Made by a program: the position numbers and the translations under genes. Of a stretch of DNA of 61,470 bases, positions 41,623 to 50,586 are shown piece by piece. The stretch lies in NCBI RefSeq assembly GCF_000377785.1, contig NZ_KB898734.1, positions 1-61,470 on the forward strand. The letters run 5' to 3'. Below the pieces are notes generated by a model. The model did not search any database. It was not told the DNA's origin and saw only the letters and a program-made list of their open reading frames with translations. Numbering within the stretch: position 1 is the stretch's first letter; the number at the start of each line of letters is the position of its first letter. The stretch comes from Thioalkalivibrio sp. ALJ24. Its GTDB lineage: Bacteria; Pseudomonadota; Gammaproteobacteria; Ectothiorhodospirales; Ectothiorhodospiraceae.

Positions 41623-43998
41623 ATGAGCTGGGTGATCGATCTTGCCGACCTGACCATGAACGACGTTGCCGAGACCGGTGGCAAGAACGCCTCGCTGGGC
41701 GAGCTGCTGGGGCAGCTGGGGACCGCCGGGGTTCGGGTGCCCGGCGGTTTCGCCACCACCGCGTCGGCGTTTCGCACGTTCCTGGCGCGCGACGGACTGG
41801 ATGCCCGCATCAAGGAGCGCCTGGCCGGGCTGGATATCAACGACATCGAGGCCCTGCGCGACGCCGGCCGCGAGGTGCGCGGCTGGATCGAGGCCGCCCC
41901 GCTGCCCGCGGAGCTGGAAGACGCGATCCGCGAGCATTACGCGAAGCTGGGCGAGGACGTGCCGGTGGCGGTGCGCTCGTCGGCCACCGCCGAGGACCTG
42001 CCCGAGGCCTCGTTCGCCGGCCAGCAGGAGACCTTCCTCAACGTGCGCGGCATCGATGCGCTGCTGCAGCGGGTGCGCGAGTGCTTCGCCAGCCTGTACA
42101 ACGACCGTGCCATCGCCTACCGCGTGCACAACGGCTTTGCCCACGACGAGGTGGCGCTGTCCGCCGGGGTGCAGCGCATGGTGCGCTCGGACATCGGCGC
42201 CTCCGGGGTCATCTTTACCCTCGACACCGAAACCGGCTTCCGTGACGCAGTGTTCATCACCGGCGCCTGGGGCCTGGGCGAGACCGTGGTGCAGGGGTCG
42301 GTGAACCCCGACGAATATCAGGTGTACAAGCCGGCGCTGGCCGCCGGCAAGCGCGCGGTGATCGGCCGCACGCTGGGCACCAAGGCGATCCGCATGGTGC
42401 TGACCGAGGACGGCACGCAGACCGAGGATACCCCGGAAGAGCTGCGCCGGCGTTTCTGCCTGTCGGATGCCGACGCCGAGCAGCTGGGCCGTTTTGCGGT
42501 GGCGATCGAGCAGCACTACGGCCGGCCGATGGACATCGAGTGGGCGCAGGACGGCGAGACCGGCGAGCTGTTCATCGTGCAGGCGCGCCCGGAGACGGTG
42601 GAGAGCCGGGTGGAGATCGGCGGCGGCGAGACCTACCGGCTGGGCGAACACGAGGCCGAGCCGCTGGTGACCGGGCGTGCGATCGGCTCACGCATCGGCA
42701 GCGGCGTGGTGCGGGTGCTCGAGTCGCCCGACGAGATGCACCGCATGGAAGAGGGCGACATCCTGGTGGCGGACATGACCGATCCCGACTGGGAGCCGAT
42801 CATGAAGCGCGCCGCGGCCATTGTAACCAACCGCGGCGGGCGTACCTGCCACGCGGCGATCATCGCGCGCGAGATGGGCGTGCCGGCGGTGGTCGGCTGC
42901 GGCGATGCCACCGAAAAGCTGAGCGACGGCTTCGAGGCCACGGTGTCCTGCGCCGAGGGCGACGACGGCTACGTGTACCCGGGGCACATCCCCTTCGAGG
43001 TGGAGCAGGCCAGCCCGGAGGAGCTGCCGGAGCTGCCGCTCAAGCTGATGCTCAACGTCGCCAACCCCGGGCGTGCCTATGCCTTCTCGCAGCTGCCGCA
43101 CGCGGGCATCGGCCTGGCGCGGCTGGAGTTCATCATCAACGGCACCATCGGCGTGCATCCGCTCGCGCTGCTGGACTATGCCGAGGATCCGCAGCGGCTG
43201 GAGCCGGCGGTGCGCGAACGGATCGCCGAGCGCCTGCACGGCTTCGATGACGGCCCGCGCGAATTCTTCGTGCGCAAGCTGTCGGAAGGGCTGGCGACCC
43301 TGGCGGCGGCCTTCGCGCCGGAGCCGGTGATCGTGCGGCTGTCGGACTTCAAGTCGAACGAATACGCGCATCTGATCGGCGGGACCGGCTACGAGCCGGA
43401 GGAGGAGAACCCGATGCTGGGGTTCCGCGGGGCCTCGCGCTACCGCGCCTCGGTGTTCCGCCCGGCGTTCGCGATGGAATGCGAGGCGCTGCGCCGGGTG
43501 CGTGACGAGATGGGCCTGGACAACGTGCAGATCATGGTGCCGTTCGTGCGCACCCTGAAGGAGGCGGACGACGTCCTGCAGGTGCTGGAGGAGGAAGGCC
43601 TGAAGCGCGGCGAGAACGGCCTGAAGGTCGTGATGATGTGCGAGATCCCGTCCAACGCCCTGCTGGCGGATGCCTTCCTCGAACGTTTCGACGGGTTCTC
43701 CATCGGCTCCAACGACCTGACCCAGCTGACGCTGGGCGTGGACCGTGACTCCGGGCTGGTGGCGGACTCCTTCGACGAGCGCGACGATGCGGTGAAGCAG
43801 CTGCTGGCGCTGGCCATCCAGGCGGCGCGGCGGAAGGACAAGTACGTGGGGATCTGCGGTCAGGCGCCGTCGGACTACCCCGAGCTGGCCGGCTGGCTGA
43901 TGGAACAGGGCATCGACTCGCTGTCGCTCAATCCGGATGCGCTGATCTCCACCTGGAAGAGTCTTGCGCAGCTGCGCCAGGCCGGCGGCCAGGGCTGA
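41623..43998 (+). CDS. ppsA: Phosphoenolpyruvate synthase
   Basis: 791 residues, the usual length. The nucleotide-binding N-terminal domain ([37 protein letters not shown] in part) is followed by the swivelling domain with the phospho-His in [15 protein letters not shown], and a C-terminal PEP/pyruvate barrel ([16 protein letters not shown]). It converts pyruvate and ATP to PEP, AMP and phosphate for gluconeogenesis. AAGGAG sits 6 bases before the ATG. Its regulator lies 3 bp downstream. Confidence 0.96.
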   Translation: MSWVIDLADLTMNDVAETGGKNASLGELLGQLGTAGVRVPGGFATTASAFRTFLARDGLDARIKERLAGLDINDIEALRDAGREVRGWIEAAPLPAELEDAIREHYAKLGEDVPVAVRSSATAEDLPEASFAGQQETFLNVRGIDALLQRVRECFASLYNDRAIAYRVHNGFAHDEVALSAGVQRMVRSDIGASGVIFTLDTETGFRDAVFITGAWGLGETVVQGSVNPDEYQVYKPALAAGKRAVIGRTLGTKAIRMVLTEDGTQTEDTPEELRRRFCLSDADAEQLGRFAVAIEQHYGRPMDIEWAQDGETGELFIVQARPETVESRVEIGGGETYRLGEHEAEPLVTGRAIGSRIGSGVVRVLESPDEMHRMEEGDILVADMTDPDWEPIMKRAAAIVTNRGGRTCHAAIIAREMGVPAVVGCGDATEKLSDGFEATVSCAEGDDGYVYPGHIPFEVEQASPEELPELPLKLMLNVANPGRAYAFSQLPHAGIGLARLEFIINGTIGVHPLALLDYAEDPQRLEPAVRERIAERLHGFDDGPREFFVRKLSEGLATLAAAFAPEPVIVRLSDFKSNEYAHLIGGTGYEPEEENPMLGFRGASRYRASVFRPAFAMECEALRRVRDEMGLDNVQIMVPFVRTLKEADDVLQVLEEEGLKRGENGLKVVMMCEIPSNALLADAFLERFDGFSIGSNDLTQLTLGVDRDSGLVADSFDERDDAVKQLLALAIQAARRKDKYVGICGQAPSDYPELAGWLMEQGIDSLSLNPDALISTWKSLAQLRQAGGQG

Positions 43999-44001
43999 AC
44001 G

Positions 44002-44838
44002 ATGGGCGCCGGCGACCCGGGCGAACCCCGCTGCCCGCAGGTCTATCTGGTATCTGACGGTACCGGCATCACTGCGGAGACCCTCGCGCGGTCGCTGTTC
44101 ACCCAGTTCCCGGCGCTGGCGCCGGACTGGCATCGCCTGCCCTTCGTGCAGTCGCCGGGGCGTCTCTCTTCGGCGTTCGCGCGCATCGAACAGGGGCCAC
44201 AGCCGGCGCTGGTGGTGGCGACCCTGGCGGATGGCCAGCTGCGGGCCCAGCTGGAGCACTGCCCGGTGCCGGTGATCGACGTGCTCGGGGAACATCTGGG
44301 ACGTCTGGAGGCGATCCTGGGGGCGCAGGCCGAAGCGATGCCGGGGCGGGCCCACGGGCGCGGCGATGCCGAACGTTACGACCGCCGGATCGATGCCCTC
44401 AACTACACCCTGGCGCACGACGACGGCCTGGCCAGTACCGATCTGGCGGTGGCCGACGTGGTGCTGCTGGGGGCATCGCGCTCGGGCAAGACCCCCACCA
44501 GCCTGTATCTGGCGATGCACTACGGCCTGTTCGCGGCCAATTACCCGCTGGTGCCGGAGGACCTGGATCACGGCGGGACGCCGCACATGCCGCAGCCCCT
44601 GCGCGGGCTGGAAGGACGCATGGTCGGGCTGACCATTCATCCGCAGCGTCTGGCCCAGATCCGCGAGGCGCGGCGCCCGGGCAGCCGTTACGCCAGTCTG
44701 GAGCAGTGCCGCTCCGAGACCCGCGCGATCGCGACCTTCCTTGAGGTCTGGGAGATCCCGCAGCTGGACGTGACCGAGCGCTCGGTGGAGGAGATCTCCA
44801 CCCGGGTGCGCGACCTGCTGGACCCGCCGGCGCGCTGA
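44002..44838 (+). CDS. ppsR: PEP synthase regulatory kinase/pyrophosphorylase
   Basis: 278 residues of the DUF299 family. It has an N-terminal YLVSDGTGITAETLARSL, a P-loop GASRSGKTPTS and C-terminal REARRPGSRYASLEQC. The enzyme phosphorylates (with ADP) and dephosphorylates a Thr next to the catalytic His of PEP synthase, switching it off and on. It lies 3 bp after ppsA and so is surely co-expressed with its target. The first 12 residues are unconserved, but the start position adjacent to the ppsA stop makes sense. Confidence 0.94.
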   Translation: MGAGDPGEPRCPQVYLVSDGTGITAETLARSLFTQFPALAPDWHRLPFVQSPGRLSSAFARIEQGPQPALVVATLADGQLRAQLEHCPVPVIDVLGEHLGRLEAILGAQAEAMPGRAHGRGDAERYDRRIDALNYTLAHDDGLASTDLAVADVVLLGASRSGKTPTSLYLAMHYGLFAANYPLVPEDLDHGGTPHMPQPLRGLEGRMVGLTIHPQRLAQIREARRPGSRYASLEQCRSETRAIATFLEVWEIPQLDVTERSVEEISTRVRDLLDPPAR

Positions 44839-44845
44839 GCGCGCT

Positions 44846-45697
44846 TTACGCGGCGTCGGGCAGTCCGAGGCGGGCGAGCCAGTCGGCGGGGTCGCCGTTG
44901 CAGACCAGGAATTCGGGGTTCAGCAGGCTGTCGCGGGTGTTGTAGCGCAGGTCGTTGCCGTCGAGGTCGGTGACGCGGCCGCCGGCCGCGCGCACCACCG
45001 CGTGGGCGGCGGCGGTATCCCACTCCGAGGTCGGTCCCAGGCGCGGGTAGATGTCGGCGCTGCCTTCGGCGACCAGGCACAGCTTCATCGAGCTGCCGAG
45101 GCTGACCAGCTCGTGCGGGCCAAGGCGTTCCAGTACCGCGTTCAGGCGCTCGGCGCCGTGCGAGCGGCTGCCGGCCACCCGGACCGTTTCTTCCGGGGAG
45201 CGCGGCGTGGACACGTGGATGGGCGTGCGCGGTGCGTCACCGTCGCGGCGGAAGGCCTCGCCGTCGATCTGCCCGGCGTACAGGCGCTGCAGCACCGGGC
45301 ACCAGACCACGCCCAGCACCGGTTCGTGGTTGTGGATCAGGGCGATGTTGACGGTGAACTCGCCGCTGCGCTTCACGAACTCGCGGGTGCCGTCCAGCGG
45401 GTCGATCAGCCAGTAGGTATCCCACGCGCGGCGGGTTTCGGCCGGGATGTCCTGACCTTCTTCCGACAGCACCGGCCACTGCGGGGCGATCTCGCGCAGA
45501 CCGTCGCTGATCACGCGATGGGCGGCCAGATCGGCCTCGGTCAGCGGCGAGCGGTCGTCCTTCTCGGTGACGGCAAAGCGGGTCTCGTAGATCTCGAGGA
45601 TCGCGCGGCCGGCGTCCTCGGCCACGGTGCCGACCTCGTTGAGCAGGGCGGACAGGGCCGCGCCTTCGGGCGCGGCGACGGATGCATTGTCGGTCAA
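44846..45697 (-). CDS. cysQ: 3'(2'),5'-bisphosphate nucleotidase CysQ
   Basis: 283 residues of the inositol-monophosphatase superfamily. The metal-binding motifs are LSEEG, DPLDGTREF and WDTAAAHAVVRAAGG, with the early DDRSPLTEAD motif. It hydrolyses 3'-phosphoadenosine 5'-phosphate to AMP, recycling PAP from sulfate assimilation. Its ATG overlaps the nudE stop by 4 bp. It converges on ppsR with only 7 bp between the stops. Confidence 0.93.
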   Translation of the reverse strand: MTDNASVAAPEGAALSALLNEVGTVAEDAGRAILEIYETRFAVTEKDDRSPLTEADLAAHRVISDGLREIAPQWPVLSEEGQDIPAETRRAWDTYWLIDPLDGTREFVKRSGEFTVNIALIHNHEPVLGVVWCPVLQRLYAGQIDGEAFRRDGDAPRTPIHVSTPRSPEETVRVAGSRSHGAERLNAVLERLGPHELVSLGSSMKLCLVAEGSADIYPRLGPTSEWDTAAAHAVVRAAGGRVTDLDGNDLRYNTRDSLLNPEFLVCNGDPADWLARLGLPDAA

Positions 45698-46245
45698 GAT
45701 CGATTCCTCAGGTGTTCGCGAATCATGTACAGCGCGGCGATGGAGCGGGCCTCGGTGCAGTCTTCGCGCTGCACCAGTTCCTCCAGGGCATCCAGGGGCC
45801 AGGGTACGACCTCGATCGCTTCGGGTTCGTCACCTTCGGCGCGCTGCTCGTAGAGGTCCTCGGCCAGGACCAGGTGGGTCTGATGGCTCATGTAGCCGGG
45901 GGCCACGGTCAGGCTGCCCATCGCCGTGAGGCGACGGCCGGCATAACCGACCTCCTCCATGATTTCGCGATTGGCCGCGGTGACGATCTCCTCCCCGTAT
46001 TCCATGCGCCCCTTGGGCAGGCCGAGCTCGTAGCGGTGGGTCCCGGCCGCGTATTCGCGGATGAGGAGGACATGGCCGTCGTCGCGGACCGGGGCGATGA
46101 TCACGGCCCCGTTGCCGCGGCTGACCAGGCGTTCGAAACAGGCGTGGGCCCCGTTGCTGAATTCCAGGTCCAGCTCCTCCACTTCGAACAGGCGGCTGCG
46201 GGCCACCGTGCGGCGTTCGTGGACGGCGGGCTTGTCGCGGCTCAT
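45694..46245 (-). CDS. nudE: ADP compounds hydrolase NudE (Nudix)
   Basis: 183 residues with an intact Nudix box, G-x5-E-x7-REUxEExGU, in GRMEYGEEIVTAANREIMEE followed by VGY. The flanking sequence (LRIL-type N-terminus, YELGLPKGRMEYG) is that of NudE, which cleaves ADP-ribose, NADH and Ap3A. Overlapping the cysQ start, it forms the common gammaproteobacterial nudE-cysQ pair. The unknown secreted protein gene lies 55 bp downstream of its start on the same strand upstream. Confidence 0.9.
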   Translation of the reverse strand: MSRDKPAVHERRTVARSRLFEVEELDLEFSNGAHACFERLVSRGNGAVIIAPVRDDGHVLLIREYAAGTHRYELGLPKGRMEYGEEIVTAANREIMEEVGYAGRRLTAMGSLTVAPGYMSHQTHLVLAEDLYEQRAEGDEPEAIEVVPWPLDALEELVQREDCTEARSIAALYMIREHLRNRS

Positions 46246-46300
46246 TGCGGGTCCATCGGTCGGGGCGTCCGGGAGCAGACAGGCCGCTCCCGGACGCGGG

Positions 46301-47062
46301 TCACTCGTCGCGGCTCAGCCGGATCCGGGTCTCCAGCTGGCCCTCGAAGGTGGTGTCCAGGATCATGCCGTGCTCGAAATCCCGGACGTCCACGCCGGGC
46401 TGCCGTTCGGGGATGGTGTCTTCCAGCGACAGGTCCAGATCCCCCCAGGACAGCGTGAGCGTCACGCGCATGGGGAAATAGCCGTCCAGGAAGCGGCGCA
46501 TGAACGGCCCGTTCTCCAGCACGTACTCGCCGTTGCCCCGGCTCTCGACCACGCGCATCTCGGCTTCGACACACAGCTCCGAGGCCTCGGTGACGCCCGT
46601 GAGGACGACCCGGTCGTCCTCGGCCCAGGCATCTTCGACCTCGTCGGCGCTGGCCACCCGCAGGCCCCGGATATTCGGCTCATTGTACACGATGGACATA
46701 CGGCTGATCTCGGCCAGGCCACTGTGGCACTGGCGCAGCCGGACCCATCCGTCGTTCAGGCTGTCTTCGTCGAGGGTCAGGTGGTTGTCGTGGTGATGCA
46801 GCGGCGTGTCACGCTCTTCCGGCGGCTCGGCGTAGATCTGCAGTTCCGGGCTGGTGGTCTGGGCGTCCTCGGGATCCACCTGACCGGGGCCCGGGGGGGC
46901 GTCCTCCCACAGGCTGTCGTCCTCCAGCGGATCGTAGTCCGGGTCATCCGGGTCCAGGGCCATGGCGGGTGCCGTCGCCAGAGCGCCGCCCAGGGCCAGG
47001 ATCAGTCCCGTCGCAATCGCGCCGGGTCCTCGTGCGGTTCGTGTTTCGGTTATTCTGTGCAT
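46301..47062 (-). CDS. Secreted protein of unknown function
   Basis: 253 residues, no family recognised. The N-terminus is a signal peptide (IATGLILALGGALATAPAMA, cleavage before LDPDD). A Pro/Asp/Glu-rich linker follows, then LHHHDNHLTLDE. The rest is a mixed, mostly beta-rich domain (MSIVYNEPNIRGLRVASADE, MRVVESRGNGEYVLENG, MRVTLTLSWGDLDLSLED). A pair of cysteines (QCHSGL and ELCVEAE) may form a disulfide. GGGA lies 7 bases before the ATG at 47062. It is followed at 56 bp by nudE-cysQ. The start abuts the divergent yrfG. Confidence 0.7.
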   Translation of the reverse strand: MHRITETRTARGPGAIATGLILALGGALATAPAMALDPDDPDYDPLEDDSLWEDAPPGPGQVDPEDAQTTSPELQIYAEPPEERDTPLHHHDNHLTLDEDSLNDGWVRLRQCHSGLAEISRMSIVYNEPNIRGLRVASADEVEDAWAEDDRVVLTGVTEASELCVEAEMRVVESRGNGEYVLENGPFMRRFLDGYFPMRVTLTLSWGDLDLSLEDTIPERQPGVDVRDFEHGMILDTTFEGQLETRIRLSRDE

Positions 47063-47093
47063 GGTCAATCCCGTCATTGCTTCCCCACATCCC

Positions 47094-47798
47094 ATGGACT
47101 CGCAGACCCGCGCGAAAAATCCCGAGACGCCCGCCGCGCCGGTGGACTGGTCGCGGGTGGATACCGTGCTGTTCGACATGGACGGCACGCTGCTGGACCT
47201 GCATTTCGACAACCGGTTCTGGGGGGAGCTGATCCCGCAGGAATACATGCGCTGCCAGCCCGATGACCCGGAATGTGCCCGGCGGCGTCTGGAAGACGAG
47301 ATGCAGCGGGTGCGCGGGCGGCTGGAGTGGTACTGCGTCGACCACTGGACGCAGTTCACCGGTCTCGACGTGCTCGCGCTCAAGCGCGAGCTGGCCCACC
47401 ACGTCGCGATCAAGCCGCACGCCATCGAGGTCCTGGACCGGATCGCGGCCAGCGGGCGCGAGCGCGTGCTGGTGACCAACGCGCATCCCGAGGTGTATGC
47501 CTTCAAGCACCGCCTGACCGGGATCGGGGACCATCTTGACCGCATTGTCTCCGCTCATGACCTGTTCTGCGCCAAGGAGGACGCGACCTTCTGGGAGCGC
47601 CTGCAGGCGGTGGCACCCCACGACCCTGCGCGCACCCTGCTGGTCGACGACAACCTGCATGCGCTTGCCAGCGCGCACAGGGCGGGTATCGCCCAGCTGC
47701 GCGGCATGCGCTACCCGGACGAGCGCGGTGCCCCGATGGCCAGCGATGACCGGGTGCTGCTGGAGGACCTGTCGGATCTGCTGGACGGGCTCACTTGA
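47094..47798 (+). CDS. yrfG: GMP/IMP nucleotidase YrfG (HAD family)
   Basis: 234 residues. HAD motif I is VDTVLFDMDGTLLDLHFDN, motif II VLVTNAHP and motif IV LLVDDNL. The spacing and the RLEWYCVDHW segment match E. coli YrfG, which dephosphorylates GMP and IMP. I place the start at ATG 47094; an ATG at 47061 overlaps the divergent start codon. Neither has a Shine-Dalgarno sequence. The gene overlaps the end of the convergent Rof-like gene by 8 bp. Confidence 0.88.
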   Translation: MDSQTRAKNPETPAAPVDWSRVDTVLFDMDGTLLDLHFDNRFWGELIPQEYMRCQPDDPECARRRLEDEMQRVRGRLEWYCVDHWTQFTGLDVLALKRELAHHVAIKPHAIEVLDRIAASGRERVLVTNAHPEVYAFKHRLTGIGDHLDRIVSAHDLFCAKEDATFWERLQAVAPHDPARTLLVDDNLHALASAHRAGIAQLRGMRYPDERGAPMASDDRVLLEDLSDLLDGLT

Positions 47799-48042
47799 CC
47801 GGCGTGGGCATGTTCCGGATCCGGTCCAGACGGATGTGCACCGTCTCGCCCTCGCAGGTGCCCTCCAGCCAGTGATGCCCGTGGTCGTCCGCGGTGACCT
47901 CGCGCGGGGTGACCCGGCCCATCCAGGCGCGGCCGGCGTCGGGACCGTCATCGGGTCCGGCCCAGTGCAGCTGCAGGGTCTCGCCGGTCAGGATGGCGAT
48001 TTCCAGGCGTTCGAGGATGTGGCGCGGGGTTTCTTCGGTCAT
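47791..48042 (-). CDS. Small Rof-like (Rho-binding antiterminator family) protein
   Basis: 83 residues. The C-terminal half, GTCEGETVHIRLDRIRNMPTP, compares with the GETRELRLDKITSFSHP region of E. coli Rof, and size and Sm-like beta pattern agree (LEIAILTGETLQLHW). E. coli Rof binds Rho and lowers termination. The similarity is modest, so this is tentative. Its ATG overlaps the stop of the QueC-like gene (ATGA). A longer frame upstream is the shadow of that gene. Confidence 0.5.
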   Translation of the reverse strand: MTEETPRHILERLEIAILTGETLQLHWAGPDDGPDAGRAWMGRVTPREVTADDHGHHWLEGTCEGETVHIRLDRIRNMPTPVK

Positions 48043-48680
48043 GGTGTCCGTGGTCCGGGTGGCTGGCGGTAGTCGGTCGGGTCGGGGACGCCGGCGGCGG
48101 TGAAGGCGGCCTGGCGGGCGTGGCACTGGGGGCAGCGGCCGCAATGGCGTTCCTGACCCAGCAGGCAGCTCCACGTCAGGCCCCACGGCACCCCGTCCTC
48201 TGCGCCCCGACGGATGATATCGGCCTTGCCGAGTTCCTGCAGCGGCGCGGCCACCGACAGGCCGGGAACCAGCCGGGCGGCCAGCGAGCCGAAGTCCTGC
48301 AGGAAGGCCGCGCGGCTGCCCGGGCCGTGGCCGGCGTCCTCGCGGTTGAGCGCGAGCAGGATGCGTCCGGCACCGTGGTGTTGGGCCAGGTTGACCGCCA
48401 GGGCCAGGATCAGCAAATTGCGCTGCGGCAGCGGGACATGCCCGACCCAGTCGGAACGCCGGGTGAACGCCTCGCGCAGGGCCCCGGTTTCCACGGTCTC
48501 CAGCCGCACGCCCTCGGCTTCGGCCAAGGCGTGTACGGCAGCCCGCTCACGTGCGGCATTGCGCTGCCCGTAGTCGGTCCAGGCGGCGACGACGGGGCGG
48601 TTTTCGGTGCACCATCGGCGCAGCAGCGCGGCGCTTTCGATGCCGCCGGAGAGCAGGAGCAGGTCGGGTTGCGGGTCCAT
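48039..48680 (-). CDS. QueC-like 7-cyano-7-deazaguanine synthase family protein
   Basis: 213 residues. The PP-loop is LLSGGIESAALL (SGGxES rather than the usual SGGxDS), followed by YGQRNAARERAAV, and the zinc-binding C-terminus C-x7-C-x2-C-x2-C is in CLLGQERHCGRCPQCHARQAA, quoted in part. It ends AGVPDPTDY as in QueC. QueC converts CDG to preQ0 for queuosine. The sequence PLPQRN in place of V-P-x-R-N and short length indicate a divergent paralogue, so substrate is uncertain. It is divergent from the TerB gene. Confidence 0.72.
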   Translation of the reverse strand: MDPQPDLLLLSGGIESAALLRRWCTENRPVVAAWTDYGQRNAARERAAVHALAEAEGVRLETVETGALREAFTRRSDWVGHVPLPQRNLLILALAVNLAQHHGAGRILLALNREDAGHGPGSRAAFLQDFGSLAARLVPGLSVAAPLQELGKADIIRRGAEDGVPWGLTWSCLLGQERHCGRCPQCHARQAAFTAAGVPDPTDYRQPPGPRTP

Positions 48681-48805
48681 GGCTACAAATTATGGGCCGT
48701 GCGGGAACGCCGCCAGAGACCGGGCCGGGGCCGGGGTGGTCGCCGCGGAACCCGGGGGCATGGTCATGGCCTCAACCATGGGCCTTCACCGGGAGCAGAC
48801 AGACG

Positions 48806-49300
48806 ATGATTGAGCAGTTGCGGGCGCGCTGGCAGCAGCTGATGCGCGCCGAACGCAGTGACAGCGAGACCGGCGACGAACAGGAGCGCCTGCAGCGGGC
48901 CGCAGCCGCGCTGATGATGGAGGTGTGCCGGGCCGACTTCCAGCTGGTGGATGCGGAGCTGGAGACCGTTCGCAACAACCTGATCGAGATGTTCGGACTG
49001 GACGACGAGGCGGCCGATGCGCTGCTGGACATCGCGCGGGAAAAGAGCGATGCGCTGGTCTCCCTGCATCCGGTGGTGCGCGAGGTGAACGCTGCCTTCG
49101 ATGCTGATCAGAAGGAGGCGATCATGAAGGCGCTGTGGCGTTCGGCCTTGGCCAACGACGAGCTGCACAAGCGTCAGGAGGCGGTGATCCGGCACCTGGC
49201 CGATCTGCTCTACGTGCCGCACGCCACGTTCATCCGCACCAAGCTGGCGGTGCTGGAGGAGCGTGGCGAGGCACCGGAAGAACAGGGCGGCCGGGAATGA
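48806..49300 (+). CDS. TerB-family protein
   Basis: 164 residues, all helical. Conserved TerB features are LQRAAAALMMEVCRADFQLVD, shown as AAALMMEVCRADF, then the acidic ETVRNNLIEMFGL and the C-terminal LWRSALANDELHKRQEAVIR, shown as ANDELHKRQEAV. It has no transmembrane segment. Stand-alone TerB-like proteins are associated with metal or stress responses, but no function can be given. GGGAG lies 10 bases before the ATG. It is followed by the DsbD_2 membrane gene after 15 bp. Confidence 0.82.
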   Translation: MIEQLRARWQQLMRAERSDSETGDEQERLQRAAAALMMEVCRADFQLVDAELETVRNNLIEMFGLDDEAADALLDIAREKSDALVSLHPVVREVNAAFDADQKEAIMKALWRSALANDELHKRQEAVIRHLADLLYVPHATFIRTKLAVLEERGEAPEEQGGRE

Positions 49301-49315
49301 CGGTCGCACGGCATC

Positions 49316-49981
49316 ATGGCTGATCCGGGTACGCTGCTGGCGGCCGCCGCGGTGGGCATCCTCGGCGGGGTGCACTGCCTCGGGATGTGCGGCGGCATCG
49401 TGGGGGCCATTTCCATGGGGCATGCCGGGCGCCGTGGCCCGGTGTGGCCGCTGCTGCTGGGTTACAACATCGGCCGCATGACCAGCTATGTCATCGCCGG
49501 GGCGCTGGCGGGGTGGCTGGGTGCCACGCTGCTCGGTGGGCTGCCCGCGGGGCAGACCATCCTGCAGGTGGTGGCTGCGATCTTCCTGATCCTGCTGGGG
49601 CTCTATATCGCCGGGTGGTGGCCGGTGCTGGCGCGCCTGGAGCAGGTGGGCGGCGTGCTGTGGCGCCGCATCGAGCCGCTGGGGCGCCCGTTCCTGCCGG
49701 TACGTAATCCCGGTCAGGCACTGGTTGTGGGCGGGTTGTGGGGCTGGCTGCCCTGCGGCCTGGTCTATAGCGTGCTGGCCTGGTCGCTGAGCGCCGGCGG
49801 CGCGCTGGAGGGTGCGGCGCTGATGGCGGCGTTCGCGCTGGGGACCCTGCCCAATCTGCTGCTGATGGGCGTGTTCGCGGCGAAGCTGGCGGGATTCGTG
49901 CGCCGGCCCTGGGTGCGCCGGGGTGCCGGCGCGGCCATCGCCCTGTATGGGGTCGGGATGCTGGTGGCTCTCCTGGTCTAG
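49316..49981 (+). CDS. Sulfite exporter TauE/SafE-like / cytochrome-biogenesis (DsbD_2) membrane protein
   Basis: 221 residues with six or so hydrophobic segments. Cys-containing motifs GGVHCLGMCGGIVGAI (about 18-33) and WLPCGLVYSVLAWSLS are typical of the PF13386 family seen beside cbb3 oxidase maturation genes, where it is linked with copper or disulfide handling. No cco genes are nearby. Its role here is therefore uncertain. It converges on DUF4426 with a hairpin between. Confidence 0.82.
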   Translation: MADPGTLLAAAAVGILGGVHCLGMCGGIVGAISMGHAGRRGPVWPLLLGYNIGRMTSYVIAGALAGWLGATLLGGLPAGQTILQVVAAIFLILLGLYIAGWWPVLARLEQVGGVLWRRIEPLGRPFLPVRNPGQALVVGGLWGWLPCGLVYSVLAWSLSAGGALEGAALMAAFALGTLPNLLLMGVFAAKLAGFVRRPWVRRGAGAAIALYGVGMLVALLV

Positions 49982-49985
49982 AACG

Positions 49986-50013
49986 GCCCGGAGCGGCAGG
50001 CGCCGCCCCGGGC
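49986..50013. terminator. GC-rich hairpin between convergent genes
   Basis: GCCCGGAGCGGC and GCCGCCCCGGGC form a 12-bp stem with one mismatch and a 4-nt loop. It starts 5 bp after the stop of one gene and ends 7 bp before the stop of the other. No T tract follows, so it is a possible bidirectional terminator rather than a proven one. Confidence 0.4.
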
Positions 50014-50020
50014 ACGGACG

Positions 50021-50473
50021 TCAGTCGACGTAGAATTTCTGCTCGAACTCGATCGGCAGCACCTCGTCCGAACCCGCCGGCGTGATCTCCAGGTTGAAGG
50101 TCATCTCCTCGCCTGCGCGCACGGTGAGCTCGGAGAGCTGATAGATCGCGTCACCATCCTCGATCTCGCGAAAGCGCAGACTGCGCGATTGCTGGTTCAT
50201 GTTGACCGCGTTGCCGCTGATGTCGGCCGACACGGCCTGCAGGCCGTCGTCGGTGCGCTCCATCACGGTGATGTTGAGCATTGCCCGGTTGCTGCTGCGC
50301 CGGACGTCATAGGCGCGGGCGACCTCGGGCGACAGGAAAGTGGTGTTGATGACGTTGTAGTAGACCACGTGATCGTCGAATCCGGCCTCGTTCGCGTTCG
50401 CCACCGAACTGCCGAGGGCGAGGGCGGCCACGATCGAGACGACGCCACCGAGAACACGCTGCACTCTTGTCAT
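50021..50473 (-). CDS. DUF4426 secreted protein
   Basis: 150 residues. It has a signal peptide (VVSIVAALALGSSVANA) and the family's YYNVINTTFLSPEVARAYDV and C-terminal LPIEFEQKFYVD. GAGGAG lies 6 bases before the ATG. The family occurs next to proC/yggT in Pseudomonas and relatives. It is small, beta-rich and periplasmic, with unknown function. It follows yggT after 113 bp. The metX/metW genes that I recall between these in Pseudomonas are absent. Confidence 0.85.
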   Translation of the reverse strand: MTRVQRVLGGVVSIVAALALGSSVANANEAGFDDHVVYYNVINTTFLSPEVARAYDVRRSSNRAMLNITVMERTDDGLQAVSADISGNAVNMNQQSRSLRFREIEDGDAIYQLSELTVRAGEEMTFNLEITPAGSDEVLPIEFEQKFYVD

Positions 50474-50586
50474 ATCGGACTCCTCATTCGCTTGAATCAT
50501 GCCCCGGGATCCATACCGGAGCCGGGCGGCGGGTTCCGCCCCTGATTCGAGTCTAGTCCGTCTGACGCGATTTGCGCAGCCGGATC

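Noticed and set aside
47060-47063. Divergent genes sharing the CATG of both start codons
   Set aside because: The rightward start is better placed at 47094, so the overlap is probably an annotation artefact.
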